Counted from the first letter of the stretch, positions 16,630-25,545 are shown. The stretch: 64,000 bases of DNA from Streptococcus parasanguinis (GCF_023109675.1 NZ_JALDUR010000005.1:62001-126000), one strand, 5' to 3'. Made by a program: numbers and translations. Notes: a model not told the origin generated them from the letters alone.

Positions 16630-17682
16630 ATGAATTATCTTATCATCCCCGCCTATCAACCGGATCTGAATCTTGTCAAACTGGTTCGCTTGGTCCATGC
16701 TAAGAGCGATCTCCACATCATCGTGGTCGACGATGGGAGTGACGCTGACAAGAAAGCGATTTTTGACAAATTGGACGGTCTTGCAACAGTCCTGACCCAC
16801 GAGCACAACCAAGGAAAAGGACAATCTCTCAAGACTGCTTATGCCTACATCCTAGAAAGAGGTACCTATGGAAGCATTGTTACAGCTGATGCAGACGGTC
16901 AGCACAAAATTTGGGATATTTTCAGGGTTGTTAACCAATCTCAAGAGCATCCTGGAACACTTATTCTAGGAGCACGCGCCTTCTCTGGAAAAGTTCCTTT
17001 GCGTTCTGCTTTCGGGAATAAATTGACCCGCTTCTTGTTTAAGCAACAAACAGGGGTGGCGGTCAGCGATACCCAAACGGGCTTACGGGCTTTCACTACG
17101 AATCTCTTGCCTTTCATGCTTGAGGTTGAAGGACAACGGTATGAGTACGAAATGAATGTGCTCCTCGCAGCAAGCAACTCCTTCCCCATCGTGGAAGTTC
17201 CCATCGAGACGGTCTACATCAATGACAACGAAGGCTCCCATTTCCGACCTATTCGGGATGGCCTCATGATCTACAAGGACATGTTCAAGTTTGCCCTCTC
17301 CTCTCTGAGTAGTTTTATCGTTGACTATCTGGTCTACGCCTTCTTCCTCTTCGTGATGATGGCCGTGCCCATTAGTCTACGTATTCTCCTAGCGAATGGG
17401 ATCGCTCGTGTGACGAGTTCCATCTTTAACTACTCGACCAATAAGCACCTAGTCTTTAAGAACAAAGACAGCGTCGCTAAAACTGGAAGTGGCTACTTTG
17501 GCCTAGCCCTCGGCCTCTTTATTCTCGATACGCTCTTAATTCGACTCTTCTATACTGCTTTCGGACTCAATCTCCTGATCAGTAAGATTGTCGTCGGCTT
17601 CCTCCTCTTTCTGGTCTCATGGGTGATCCAGAAAAAAGTGATCTTCAAAGAAAGGACTGCTCCCCACCATGAAATTCTTTAA
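16630..17682 (+). CDS. Family 2 glycosyltransferase fused to GtrA-like membrane domain
   Basis: The 350-residue product combines a cytoplasmic GT-A glycosyltransferase (residues 1 to about 215; nucleotide-binding VVDDGS near 37, metal-binding DADGQH near 88) with a GtrA/DPMS-like membrane domain (about 220-340). That domain has four hydrophobic segments, including the conserved NYSTNKHLVFKNK loop. Such fusions make or flip polyprenyl-phosphate sugars used to decorate wall polymers. The next gene overlaps its end by 14 bases, so the three-gene operon is translationally coupled. The sugar and polymer cannot be deduced. Confidence 0.85.
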   Translation: MNYLIIPAYQPDLNLVKLVRLVHAKSDLHIIVVDDGSDADKKAIFDKLDGLATVLTHEHNQGKGQSLKTAYAYILERGTYGSIVTADADGQHKIWDIFRVVNQSQEHPGTLILGARAFSGKVPLRSAFGNKLTRFLFKQQTGVAVSDTQTGLRAFTTNLLPFMLEVEGQRYEYEMNVLLAASNSFPIVEVPIETVYINDNEGSHFRPIRDGLMIYKDMFKFALSSLSSFIVDYLVYAFFLFVMMAVPISLRILLANGIARVTSSIFNYSTNKHLVFKNKDSVAKTGSGYFGLALGLFILDTLLIRLFYTAFGLNLLISKIVVGFLLFLVSWVIQKKVIFKERTAPHHEIL

Positions 17683-18571
17683 AAAATCCTATACCTATGC
17701 TGCCTGCTTTGGCCTTCTTTTGACCAGCAGTTTTAGCTACTCGATGCTCAAGACCTTTGTCTTATCCGATGCCATCCAAACCGTAAAAGCTACGACTACG
17801 GACACTAAGGCAGCCAAAAAAGCAGCTGCATCGGCTACAACGACTGATACTAGCTATTCAGATGACAATATCCAGGTAAGCCTAACAGAAAAAACGGTTG
17901 AAAATACCCAGGTTTACATTGCAGATATCACAGTCAGCTCATCTGACTACCTCAAAACAGCCTTTGCATAAAATACTTACGGAACCAACGTGACTGCTAA
18001 GACCTCTGTCACAGCTGCCAACAACAGTGCCATTCTAGCAGTGAATGGTGACTATTACGGGGCTAACAGTACAGGATACGTCATCCGAAATGGAGTGGTC
18101 TACCGCGATACCGTTCGGGAAGATTCAAGCAATGGTGACCTAGCCATTTACAAGGATGGATCCTTCAAAATTATCTATGAAGATGAGATATCTGCAAATC
18201 AATTGGTCAAGGACGGGGTCGTCAATCTCCTCGCTTTCGGTCCTTCCTTAGTTGAAAATGGAGAAATTACTGTCGATACCAACTCAGAGGTCGGACAATC
18301 CATGGCATCAAATCCACGGACAGCGATTGGGATCATCGATGAAAACCACTACATTATCGTCGTGTCAGATGGACGGACTTCAGAAAGTGAAGGGCTATCT
18401 CTCTACCAATTAGCAGAAGTGATGAAGTCTTATGGCGTTAAAACAGCCTACAACCTGGACGGGGGTGGATCTTCTACACTTTACTTCAATGGCCAAGTTA
18501 TTAATAAACCAACAACAAATGGTACTATCTCAGAAAGGGCGGTGAGTGACATTGTCTACATCGGTTACTAA
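17669..18571 (+). pseudogene. Phosphodiester glycosidase family protein interrupted by in-frame TAA
   Basis: One reading frame of 301 codons runs from the ATG at 17669 to the stop at 18569-18571, broken only by a TAA at 17969-17971 (codon 101). Before it lie a membrane anchor and an Ala/Thr-rich stretch. After it comes a phosphodiester glycosidase (NAGPA-like) domain with AVNGDYYG, NPRTAIGI and YNLDGGGSS, the motifs that carry the catalytic residues. A single substitution such as CAA to TAA would explain the break. The mature enzyme would act outside the membrane on glycosyl phosphodiesters, possibly the product of the upstream GT2 protein. As it stands only a 100-residue anchor peptide is predicted. 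Confidence 0.85.
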
Positions 18572-18959
18572 TCCTATCAAACAACGGTTGAAAAAAACGA
18601 TTCTCTGGTACACTCTGATTTCAGCTTTCTTCTTTGTCGGAAGTCGCATCTATGAACACTTTAGTTTTGGCGAAACCTCTGCCTTCATGCACTACCTCTT
18701 CTTGATTCCTTTGATCGGTGGCGCCCTACTAGTGGCTCTACAGTTGATGGTGAAAGGCTTCTCTCGACTGAGTCTCAATCTTTGGAATTCAGGAGTGGCT
18801 ACCCTAACAGCCGGAGCCCTCTACCGAGGGATTGTCAACCTCTCTGGTCGATCTACCACAATGGATCAACCCTATTATTACCTTGGAGTTGCCTTTCTAG
18901 CACTAGCTCTGATCAGCCTCTTCTTTGTCCGCAGTGTCTGGGTGGAGAAAACAGCCTAA
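18546..18959 (+). CDS. Small four-helix membrane protein of the GT2 operon
   Basis: A 137-residue hydrophobic protein with about four membrane segments (WYTLISAFFFVGSR, YLFLIPLIGGALLVAL, NSGVATLTAGALYRGI, YYLGVAFLALALISLFFV). Starting codons are GTG (18546) or TTG (18552), both inside the end of the glycosidase frame, so it is translationally coupled to it. I do not recognise a characterised family. It recurs conceptually as the third member of this operon, so a role in the same surface polymer pathway is inferred. A strong terminator follows. Confidence 0.7.
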   Translation: MTLSTSVTNPIKQRLKKTILWYTLISAFFFVGSRIYEHFSFGETSAFMHYLFLIPLIGGALLVALQLMVKGFSRLSLNLWNSGVATLTAGALYRGIVNLSGRSTTMDQPYYYLGVAFLALALISLFFVRSVWVEKTA

Positions 18960-18965
18960 GACATC

Positions 18966-19001
18966 AAAAACGTCCGTTTCTTAAAAGAACGGACGTTTTT
19001 T
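18966..19001. terminator. Terminator after the GT2 operon, also facing nt5E
   Basis: AAAAACGTCCGTT pairs with AACGGACGTTTTT around a nine-base loop. It has T-tracts on both strands and serves convergent genes. Confidence 0.9.
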
Positions 19002-19025
19002 GGGGTAAGTTAACGGATGAACGAC

Positions 19026-21134
19026 TTAGCCTTCACGTTTTTTGCTGGCTACAAAGCCTGCTAAAGCTAATGAGGTCATACCAAAGAGGCTAAGGACTGT
19101 TGATGCCAATTCATCTTGACCTGTTTTTGGAAGACCAGTTGCTGGTGTAGCAGCTACTTCTGCTTGACCACCCGTATGATAAGTGACAGCGACTGGTTTG
19201 TTTGTTGCCACTTCTTTTGTTTCAATTGCAGCTGGTTGCGCTGGAGTTACTGGGGGTTCAGGTTGAGGAGTTGGGGTAACAGGAGACACTGGAGCTACAG
19301 GATGAACTGGATTTACAGGACTTACTGGATCAACTGGCGCTGGCTGTGGTTCTGGAGTTGGTTGAGGTTGTGGTTGTGGTTCTGGAGTTGGTGTTTCTTC
19401 TTCCACTTTTTCCACAAAGGTCTTGTTGCCCAAGATTGAAGCAGATAATTTCTTCCCTGCCTTATTCACATCTTCGATGTACTGGATAAAGACTTCAGTA
19501 TCTGGATTAATCGCACCGATCAATTTTGTATCACGAAAGACTGAGAAGCCATCTCCGCCACCATACAAGAAGTCGTTGATAATCGCCTTGTAGGTCTTGT
19601 TGCGATCAATTTCGGTCCCGTCTGCCTTGTATGCTTTCACGACCTTATATGGATTTTCTTCTGTTGCATCAGCTGGTTTCGTATAGGTGTACTTGATCCC
19701 TGCCATTTGCAAGAAGTAAAGCTCTTTCTCATCATATTGTTGGTCCAAAGCTTTGTAGATTTGGTCCCCAGTGATTTCTACTACTTGGAGGATATTTCCA
19801 AATGGTTGTACTGCTTGAGCTGCACCCCAAGTTACTGTTCCGTCTGGTTTCACCACGAGGTCTGCACGGATTCCTCCATTGTTGGTGAAGGCAAAGTCAA
19901 CATCTGGATAACCTGATTTTTTGGCAATATCTAGTTGCGCTGCTGTGACCAAATCTCCAACAGCACTTTCTTTTTGTGCATTCAATTCACGGGTAATATT
20001 TTCAGCCTTGTCTGCTGTACCGATTTTTGCTTCTGTTACTTTTTTAACCGTCGCATTGGCATCATCGATGATCGCTTGAACCTTGGCATCTTTTGCTTTG
20101 CCTTTAGATGGATCTACTGCAATAATTTTAGCAGTTGGAGCTTTAACAAAGTCAGCTGTATCTGTATCTAGGACTCCACGGACATCCGAGTAGGCTTTCC
20201 CTTGAGACGTACCTTGAACGATCAAGGTATTTCCAACCATCCCGTTTGTATATTGGTGGTTGTGGCCTGCAAAGACGATATCCACTGAGTTTTCAGGATA
20301 GATTTGGTTTAATTTTTTGATCATTTCTGCAGCCGGACCTTCTGCTACACCATTCTTACTAGTGGCAGCAACGTGGGCCAAGACAGCAATCGCATGAACC
20401 CCTTGGTCATTTAATTCACGCGCATATTTAGCAATCGATTCTGCTTCATCCAAAACACGGTATTGTTCATGATTTTTGCGCAAGACAAGATTTGGGAATT
20501 CTGTCGTCACAACCCCGATGAATCCGACCTTAACCGTCTTGTCATTAACTGGAATTTCTTTGATGGTATAAGGTTTCCAATCAAATGGGATTTTGTTGGT
20601 GTCCTTGTCAACCAAGTTCGCAATCACAATTTCTTGTTTGGAAGCTTCATGAGGATACTCATCGACGATCTTGTTGAATTGACCAGGTGTTGGGGCTTCC
20701 CCTTTCATGATCCGGTTGAATTCTCCAAGACCTTCGTCAAACTCATGGTTTCCAAGTGTACCGTATTCAAAGTTCATTTCATTGAAGACTTTTACAGTTG
20801 GTTCATCTTGAAGGAGGGCAGAATTGGCAGGACTAGCACCAACCATATCACCAGCTTGCACACGAATGCTGGCATTTGGAGTTCCTGCATTTTCTGTTTC
20901 AAATTCCTTTTGCGAATCATTCATGTACGTCGCTAGCAGTGGGGCTGTCCCTGCATTCTTCACAGTCTCACCTTCTAAACGAGCTGTCCCCGTTTGTTCC
21001 AAGGCACCGTGGAAGTCATTGACCCCCATGAACTGGACTTGCAAATCATCTGCAAATACACGATTGATGGCAAAGAAACTGAAACCAGTAGCAACTGCTA
21101 AGATACTGCTTTTCAAGATCACTTTTTTCTTCAT
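19026..21134 (-). CDS. Cell-wall anchored 5'-nucleotidase (LPXTG)
   Basis: A surface enzyme that hydrolyses extracellular nucleotides to nucleosides; streptococcal relatives produce adenosine that dampens host immunity. The 702-residue precursor has a signal peptide (MKKKVILKSSILAVATGFSFF, cut near VFA-DD), a metallophosphatase domain (GVNDFHGAL, GDMVGAS, LGNHEFDEG, FAGHNHQ) and a C-terminal 5'-nucleotidase domain (NNGGIRADL, YGGGDGF). A Pro/Val/Gln-rich wall spacer and the sorting signal LPKTG with hydrophobic tail and KKREG end follow. GGAG seven bases before the ATG at 21134 selects this start over one four codons upstream. Confidence 0.95.
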   Translation of the reverse strand: MKKKVILKSSILAVATGFSFFAINRVFADDLQVQFMGVNDFHGALEQTGTARLEGETVKNAGTAPLLATYMNDSQKEFETENAGTPNASIRVQAGDMVGASPANSALLQDEPTVKVFNEMNFEYGTLGNHEFDEGLGEFNRIMKGEAPTPGQFNKIVDEYPHEASKQEIVIANLVDKDTNKIPFDWKPYTIKEIPVNDKTVKVGFIGVVTTEFPNLVLRKNHEQYRVLDEAESIAKYARELNDQGVHAIAVLAHVAATSKNGVAEGPAAEMIKKLNQIYPENSVDIVFAGHNHQYTNGMVGNTLIVQGTSQGKAYSDVRGVLDTDTADFVKAPTAKIIAVDPSKGKAKDAKVQAIIDDANATVKKVTEAKIGTADKAENITRELNAQKESAVGDLVTAAQLDIAKKSGYPDVDFAFTNNGGIRADLVVKPDGTVTWGAAQAVQPFGNILQVVEITGDQIYKALDQQYDEKELYFLQMAGIKYTYTKPADATEENPYKVVKAYKADGTEIDRNKTYKAIINDFLYGGGDGFSVFRDTKLIGAINPDTEVFIQYIEDVNKAGKKLSASILGNKTFVEKVEEETPTPEPQPQPQPTPEPQPAPVDPVSPVNPVHPVAPVSPVTPTPQPEPPVTPAQPAAIETKEVATNKPVAVTYHTGGQAEVAATPATGLPKTGQDELASTVLSLFGMTSLALAGFVASKKREG

Positions 21135-21162
21135 TAAATACTCCATTTTCTAATTTACGGCA

Positions 21163-21181
21163 CTTCTCCAAAGAGGAGAAA
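21163..21181 (-). other. Small hairpin in the nt5E leader
   Basis: TTCTCC and GGAGAA pair around a short loop in the 5' untranslated region of the nucleotidase gene. Its purpose is unknown; it could stabilise the message. Confidence 0.4.
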
Positions 21182-21215
21182 ACAGAAAAGTTGATTTGCT
21201 GCAATCAGCTATTCC

Positions 21216-21244
21216 ATTTTACTATTTTTTCGGCTTTTCTTCAA
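21216..21244 (-). promoter_or_regulatory. Promoter of the 5'-nucleotidase gene
   Basis: On the minus strand TTGAAG (21239-21244) and TAAAAT (21216-21221) are 17 bases apart, about 80 bases before the start codon. The remaining 230 bases up to the CHY gene show no gene. Confidence 0.65.
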
Positions 21245-21469
21245 TATTTCTTTGAAAACTCTTCCATCTTTCCCTAGAAAACGCTTGATTTCCGAACTTA
21301 TATCCAGCTGTCTTTTCTTTAGTTCCTAGATCTATAAATTGTTAAAAAAATCAGTCCCTAAAGTTTCATCAAATAAGAACTGAAAACTATTGTTACGTAG
21401 AAGCATAAGATAGACACAATGAATCATGTGAATCGACTATACTTTTCTCCTAAAAATACAAATCATTTG

Positions 21470-21478
21470 TGCTATAAT
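21470..21478 (+). promoter_or_regulatory. Extended -10 seven bases before the CHY zinc-finger start
   Basis: TGCTATAAT is a textbook extended -10. Transcription would start near 21485, so the ATG at 21486 would be at or next to the 5' end of the mRNA. An earlier ATG at 21477 lies inside the -10 itself. Confidence 0.55.
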
Positions 21479-21485
21479 GTGGTTA

Positions 21486-21896
21486 ATGGAAAATAGTAAA
21501 AGTACAATCACTAGAAAAACTCTCAGAAAGCAGGAACCTGATGTCCTGGGCAAGACAATTGCTTCTACTCCTTATCTACCAGTAGCACAAATTCATGGTC
21601 TCCTGGTAGATAAGGAAAGTAGGTGCCAACACTATCATTCTCCACTAGATATTGTTGCTCTAAAATGCTATGACTGTCAAAAATATTATGCCTGTTATCA
21701 ATGTCATGATCATATAGAGGATCATAGATTTCGAGCTTATCCTTGCCACATAAGGCAGGATAAGGTAGTTATCTGTGGTGTTTGTCTACATGAAATGACT
21801 ATTGAAAACTATCAAAAGTCTATCTCTTGCTCTCACTGTCACAGTCGGTTTAATCCAGCTTGCTCAAAGCACTATGACATTTATTTTGCAAAATAA
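21486..21896 (+). CDS. CHY zinc-finger protein
   Basis: The 136-residue protein carries the CHY-type zinc domain: RCQHYHSPLDIVALKCYDCQKYYACYQCHDHIEDH, followed by more Cys/His pairs (YPCHIRQDKVVICGVCLHEM and CSHCHSRFNPACSKHY), enough to bind about three zinc ions. In eukaryotes this module occurs in ubiquitin ligases; the bacterial version is of unknown function. No Shine-Dalgarno sequence precedes the ATG, and there is no alternative start before the first zinc ligands. The codon-rich N-terminal 40 residues are variable. It is a single gene between two terminators. Confidence 0.85.
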   Translation: MENSKSTITRKTLRKQEPDVLGKTIASTPYLPVAQIHGLLVDKESRCQHYHSPLDIVALKCYDCQKYYACYQCHDHIEDHRFRAYPCHIRQDKVVICGVCLHEMTIENYQKSISCSHCHSRFNPACSKHYDIYFAK

Positions 21897-21944
21897 AAAG
21901 ATTGAAGACATTGTTCGTGTGAACAGAGCCTTCAATCTTTTTTT
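21895..21944. terminator. Bidirectional terminator between CHY gene and bioY
   Basis: AAAAAGATTGAAG pairs with CTTCAATCTTTTT; the loop itself contains a TGTTC/GAACA hairpin. T-tracts occur on both strands. Confidence 0.88.
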
Positions 21945-22482
21945 AGTTAAAGTAGCTATGATCTTTTAGTGCTTTTAAAACTGGCTTAGTCACCAAAGAG
22001 ACGATGAGTCCTTTTAACAGGTCAGGAATGATAAAAGGTGTCAAACCGACAGCTACGGCTGTAGACCAACCCATATTTCCAAGGAAGTGAAGGGTGAGAA
22101 TTCCACCGACAAATACTGGGACATCTCCTAAAACAAAAGCCAAAAAGATTTTCCAAATGGGTGTATCAGCATTGGTCAGTTTAGAAGTGATAAAGGCGAA
22201 AAGGGGATAGGCAAGTATATAACCAGCTATTGGACTAAAGAAGGTTTGAAAACCACCGCTACCTCCTGCGAAAACGGGTAGACCAATTGCACCGAGAATA
22301 AGATAGAGGAGAGCAGCAAGAGTAGCTTCTCTCGGTTTAAAAATGGCAGCCACCAGTCCTACAGCAAAGGTCTGTAAGGTGATGGGCACCGCTCCTATCG
22401 GAATGATGATTTGTGATAAGGAAGCAATGATAGCAGCTCCGAAGGCTGGAAGAACAATTGAAAAAGTATGATGTTGTTTCAC
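21943..22482 (-). CDS. bioY: BioY, biotin-specific S component
   Basis: BioY binds biotin in the membrane and, with the shared EcfA/EcfT energiser encoded elsewhere, imports it. The 179-residue product has six hydrophobic segments and the family motifs IPIGAVPITLQTFAVGLVAA and GLPVFAGGSGGFQTFFSPIAGYI. The start is GTG at 22480-22482; no ATG lies near the GAGG site. No biotin synthesis genes are visible here, so the cell probably depends on uptake. Two dyad operators around the promoter imply tight biotin-responsive control. Confidence 0.95.
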   Translation of the reverse strand: MKQHHTFSIVLPAFGAAIIASLSQIIIPIGAVPITLQTFAVGLVAAIFKPREATLAALLYLILGAIGLPVFAGGSGGFQTFFSPIAGYILAYPLFAFITSKLTNADTPIWKIFLAFVLGDVPVFVGGILTLHFLGNMGWSTAVAVGLTPFIIPDLLKGLIVSLVTKPVLKALKDHSYFN

Positions 22483-22487
22483 TTTTA

Positions 22488-22515
22488 GTTAACCTCACTT
22501 TCAAATATGGTTAAC
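22488..22515 (-). promoter_or_regulatory. BirA-type operator 1 (start-site proximal) of bioY
   Basis: GTTAACC and GGTTAAC are separated by 14 bases, immediately downstream of the -10 and covering the ribosome-binding site. This matches the architecture of Firmicute BirA repressor sites. Confidence 0.75.
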
Positions 22516-22517
22516 CT

Positions 22518-22546
22518 ATTATACCAGACAACTCCTCAATGGTCAA
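22518..22546 (-). promoter_or_regulatory. Promoter of bioY
   Basis: On the minus strand TTGACC (22541-22546) and a perfect TATAAT (22518-22523) are 17 bases apart. The -35 hexamer is part of operator 2. Confidence 0.88.
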
Positions 22547-22569
22547 CCAAAATATAAAAATAGGTTGAC
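22542..22569 (-). promoter_or_regulatory. BirA-type operator 2 overlapping the bioY -35
   Basis: GTCAACC and GGTTGAC, again separated by exactly 14 bases, overlap the -35 hexamer. It has the same geometry as operator 1 with one substitution in each half. Confidence 0.7.
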
Positions 22570-22839
22570 TGTAGAAACTGGAATTCGTTTGTAATTTTCT
22601 TTCTCAAGCAATCCCACTTTCCAGCACTCTTTTTATTTTATGAAATCATTCACCTAGTTACTGATGGGCTAATCAAATATTTTTAAAAAAATATCAAATT
22701 CTTTTACCGCTGGCATCATCAATGCAATCCACAAGGTGATTTCACCCTCTGTGGATAGAAGACTTCCACAAACTGATGAAACAGCGCTTAACTGTTTCAA
22801 AAAAAGCAAGTGGAAATGTAAAAGACGGTCTAAATAAGA
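22570..22839. other. Intergenic region with three stem-loops, no gene recognised
   Basis: About 270 AT-rich bases hold a TCCACA-a-GGTGA/TCACC-ctc-TGTGGA hairpin (22728-22755), a TGAAACAG/CTGTTTCA hairpin (22777-22799) and an ATATTTTT/AAAAATAT stretch near 22678-22695. No reading frame or strong promoter is evident. It could hold a small RNA or be decayed sequence. Confidence 0.4.
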
Positions 22840-22869
22840 AAAAAAGCCGGAATGCTCCGACTTTTTTTC
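22840..22869 (-). terminator. Terminator of the phosphoketolase gene
   Basis: On the minus strand GTCGGA pairs with TCCGGC (one G-U pair) and is followed by seven T, immediately after the stop codon. Confidence 0.85.
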
Positions 22870-25254
22870 TTATTTATTTACATTTTCCCATTTCCAGTTG
22901 TGCACTTCCGGAATGTCATCTCCGTTTTCACGGATATAAGCATTGTGGAAGGCAACTGTTTCATCCATTTGAGCTGCAAATGCGGATGCTTCTTCCCCAA
23001 GAGCTGCATTAGCAGCATCTTGTGCCAAGTGGAAGCGGTCCAACTCAGACATCACACGCATATCAAATGGTGTTGTGATATCTCCGTTTTCACGGTAACC
23101 ATGTACACGAAGACTGTGGTTGTGACGGTTGAAGAAGATGTCACGAATCATGCCTTCGTAACCATGGAAGGCAAAGATGACAGGTTTGTCAGTCGTGAAG
23201 ACTTTATCGAACTCTTCGTCAGAAAGTCCACGTGCATCTACTGATGGGTGACGCAATTTCAAAATATCCACAACATTGACAAAGCGGATCTTCAATTCTG
23301 GGAAGGCTTGGTGCAAGATTGTGATGGCTGCAAGAGCTTCAAGGTTTGGCTCTGTACCTGCAGCTGCAATGACAAGATCTGGCTCTTCATCTGCTGACAC
23401 AGTTGATGCCCAATCGATCACCTTGTACCCTTCACGAACCAATTCTTCTGCCTCATCAGCTGAGTAGAATTGAGGACGTGGGTGTTTTGAAGTAACGATC
23501 AAGTTTACCTTGTCTTCTGCCTTGAAGGCTTTATCCATCACTGCAAGCAAACTATTAGTATCTGCCGGCAAGTACTCACGGATGTATTCAGGAGTTTTCT
23601 CAGCCAAGTGAGTCAAGATACCTGGATCTTGGTGAGTGTAACCATTGTGGTCTTGTTGGAAGACAGTTGAAGTTGCAATCAAGTTCAAGGCTGGGTAGTT
23701 TTTACGCCATGTTGTATGTGTCTTAGACTTACGCAACCATTTGAAGTGTTGAGTGATCATAGAATCCACAACACGAAGGAAGGATTCGTAAGAAGCGAAG
23801 AATCCATGACGACCTGTCAAGACATATCCCTCAAGCATTCCTTCTGCTTGGTGCTCTGACAATTGAGAGTCAATGACACGACCAGCAGGGCTCAAGGCTT
23901 CATCGTAGTCTGGTTTCATACGTCCTAACCATTGACGGCTTGTCCGTGTGAAGACTTCTTGAAGACGGTTTGATTTGGTTTCGTCTGGACCGAAAATACG
24001 GAAGTTATCTGGGTTTGCATCTACTAAGTCTGCCGCATACTTACCAAATTCGATCATGTCTTGAGCCATGATTTCACCTGGTGTGTTGAATTGAAGGGCA
24101 TGTTTCTTCCAATCAGCTGTGTTCATTGGTTTGATCACACCAGCATTTGTGATTGGGTTCATAGCCATGCGACGGTCACCTTTTGGTGCAATTTCCGCAA
24201 TTTCCGGAACTAGTTTTCCAGTTTCGTCGAACAATTCAGCTGGACGGTAAGATTCCAACCATGAAAGAAGGGCATCGACATGCTCCATGTGGTGAGCATC
24301 TACTGGGATTGGCACTTGGTGAGCACGGAATCCACCCTCGATTGGTGTTCCTTCCCATGCTTTTGGACCAGTCCAACCTTTAGGAATACGAGCAATCAAG
24401 ACAGGGTATACTGGTTGAGTTGCTTCTTCAGCAGAACCTTTACGAGCTTCTGCTTGGACTTTCTTGATTTCTTCAATCGCTTCGTCCAATTTTTCAGCGA
24501 ACAAAGCGTGTGCAGCTTCGTGGTCTTCTGAAATCGCAGTGACGTTCGCAAAGATTGGTTTCCAACCAAGACCTTCAAAGAAGAGGGCCAATTCTTCGTC
24601 TGTTTTGCGTTCGAAGATGGTTGGGTTGTGGATCTTCCCTCCGTTGAGGTAGAAGATTGGAAGGATAGCCCCATCGTTGACTGGGTTCAAGAAGGTATTT
24701 GACAACCAACCAGCCATCAATGGACCTGTTTCTCCTTCACCGTCACCGATAACTGTGGCAGCAATCACATCTGGATTATCCAATACAGCACCTGCAGCGT
24801 GAGAAAGGGCATAACCAAGTTCCCCACCTTCGTGGATAGATCCTGGTGTTTCAGGCGCTGCGTGAGAAGCAATTCCTCCTGGGAATGAGAAGATCTTACA
24901 CAAGTGTTTGAAACCTTCTTCATTTTGTGGGATGTTTGGATTTAATTCAGTATAAGAACCATCTAAGTATGAGTTCGATACCATTACTTGTCCACCGTGA
25001 CCTGGTCCTTCAATGTAGAACATATCCAAGTCATATTTGTTGATGGCACGGTTCAAGTGAGCATAGATAAAGTTTTGCCCTGGTACAGTTCCCCAGTGTC
25101 CGATTGGGTGAGCCTTCAAGTCATTTTCAACGACTTCGCGCTTCAACAATGGGTTATCTTTCAAGTACATTTGAGCAGCTGAAATGTAGTTGGCTGCACG
25201 CCACCAAGCGTCTACTTTATCCAAGTAAGCTTTGCTGTTATAATCGACAGTCAT
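22870..25254 (-). CDS. xpkA: Phosphoketolase (xylulose-5-P / fructose-6-P)
   Basis: Phosphoketolase is thiamine-diphosphate dependent and splits xylulose 5-phosphate (and often fructose 6-phosphate) into acetyl phosphate plus an aldose phosphate. It gives extra ATP through acetate kinase. The 794-residue length matches the family. The TPP-binding motif [17 protein letters not shown] is near residue 170, and conserved blocks [41 protein letters not shown] and [10 protein letters not shown] are intact. It is a single gene with a roughly 115-base leader that can fold into three hairpins. In oral streptococci this enzyme also raises the acetyl phosphate supply linked to H2O2 formation. Confidence 0.96.
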   Translation of the reverse strand: MTVDYNSKAYLDKVDAWWRAANYISAAQMYLKDNPLLKREVVENDLKAHPIGHWGTVPGQNFIYAHLNRAINKYDLDMFYIEGPGHGGQVMVSNSYLDGSYTELNPNIPQNEEGFKHLCKIFSFPGGIASHAAPETPGSIHEGGELGYALSHAAGAVLDNPDVIAATVIGDGEGETGPLMAGWLSNTFLNPVNDGAILPIFYLNGGKIHNPTIFERKTDEELALFFEGLGWKPIFANVTAISEDHEAAHALFAEKLDEAIEEIKKVQAEARKGSAEEATQPVYPVLIARIPKGWTGPKAWEGTPIEGGFRAHQVPIPVDAHHMEHVDALLSWLESYRPAELFDETGKLVPEIAEIAPKGDRRMAMNPITNAGVIKPMNTADWKKHALQFNTPGEIMAQDMIEFGKYAADLVDANPDNFRIFGPDETKSNRLQEVFTRTSRQWLGRMKPDYDEALSPAGRVIDSQLSEHQAEGMLEGYVLTGRHGFFASYESFLRVVDSMITQHFKWLRKSKTHTTWRKNYPALNLIATSTVFQQDHNGYTHQDPGILTHLAEKTPEYIREYLPADTNSLLAVMDKAFKAEDKVNLIVTSKHPRPQFYSADEAEELVREGYKVIDWASTVSADEEPDLVIAAAGTEPNLEALAAITILHQAFPELKIRFVNVVDILKLRHPSVDARGLSDEEFDKVFTTDKPVIFAFHGYEGMIRDIFFNRHNHSLRVHGYRENGDITTPFDMRVMSELDRFHLAQDAANAALGEEASAFAAQMDETVAFHNAYIRENGDDIPEVHNWKWENVNK

Positions 25255-25273
25255 CTTGTCTCCTCACAATTTC

Positions 25274-25369
25274 TAGACAGGTCTGTTGGACAACCTGTTC
25301 GTTTGATGAATAGTTTAAAAAATCTGTTTTCAAGTCAAACAGATGATATTGAAGAAAATATTCAATATT
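25274..25369 (-). promoter_or_regulatory. Structured 5' leader of xpkA (three hairpins)
   Basis: Between promoter and start lie three successive stem-loops: ATATTGAA/TTCAATAT (25347-25369), ATCTGTTT/AAACAGAT (25322-25344) and ACAGGT/ACCTGT (25274-25295). None has a T-tract. They may stabilise the transcript or serve regulation. Confidence 0.5.
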
Positions 25370-25375
25370 ACTTCT

Positions 25376-25384
25376 ATTCTATCA
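25376..25384 (-). promoter_or_regulatory. Extended -10 of xpkA
   Basis: On the minus strand TGATAGAAT is an extended -10 (complement at 25376-25384). The -35 (TGTACA) is weak and no clear catabolite box is seen nearby. Confidence 0.5.
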
Positions 25385-25488
25385 AGAATTTCCCTTTTTG
25401 TACATCAGAAAGTAAGAAAAATATTCTTTGAACGTCAAATTTTAATTTCCCACTAAAGTGGTTCCATTCCCTACAGGGATAGGTTTTA

Positions 25489-25526
25489 AAAAAAGACTTT
25501 GCTGATTTTTGCAAACCAGCAAAGTC
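25489..25526 (-). terminator. Terminator of hutI
   Basis: GACTTTGCTG pairs with CAGCAAAGTC and is followed by seven T on the minus strand, shortly after the hutI stop. Confidence 0.88.
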
Positions 25527-25545
25527 CCAAATGAAATGGAGTCGG

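Noticed and set aside
17669..18571. Programmed read-through or recoding of the internal TAA
   Set aside because: No downstream structure or known read-through context is visible; a nonsense mutation is simpler.
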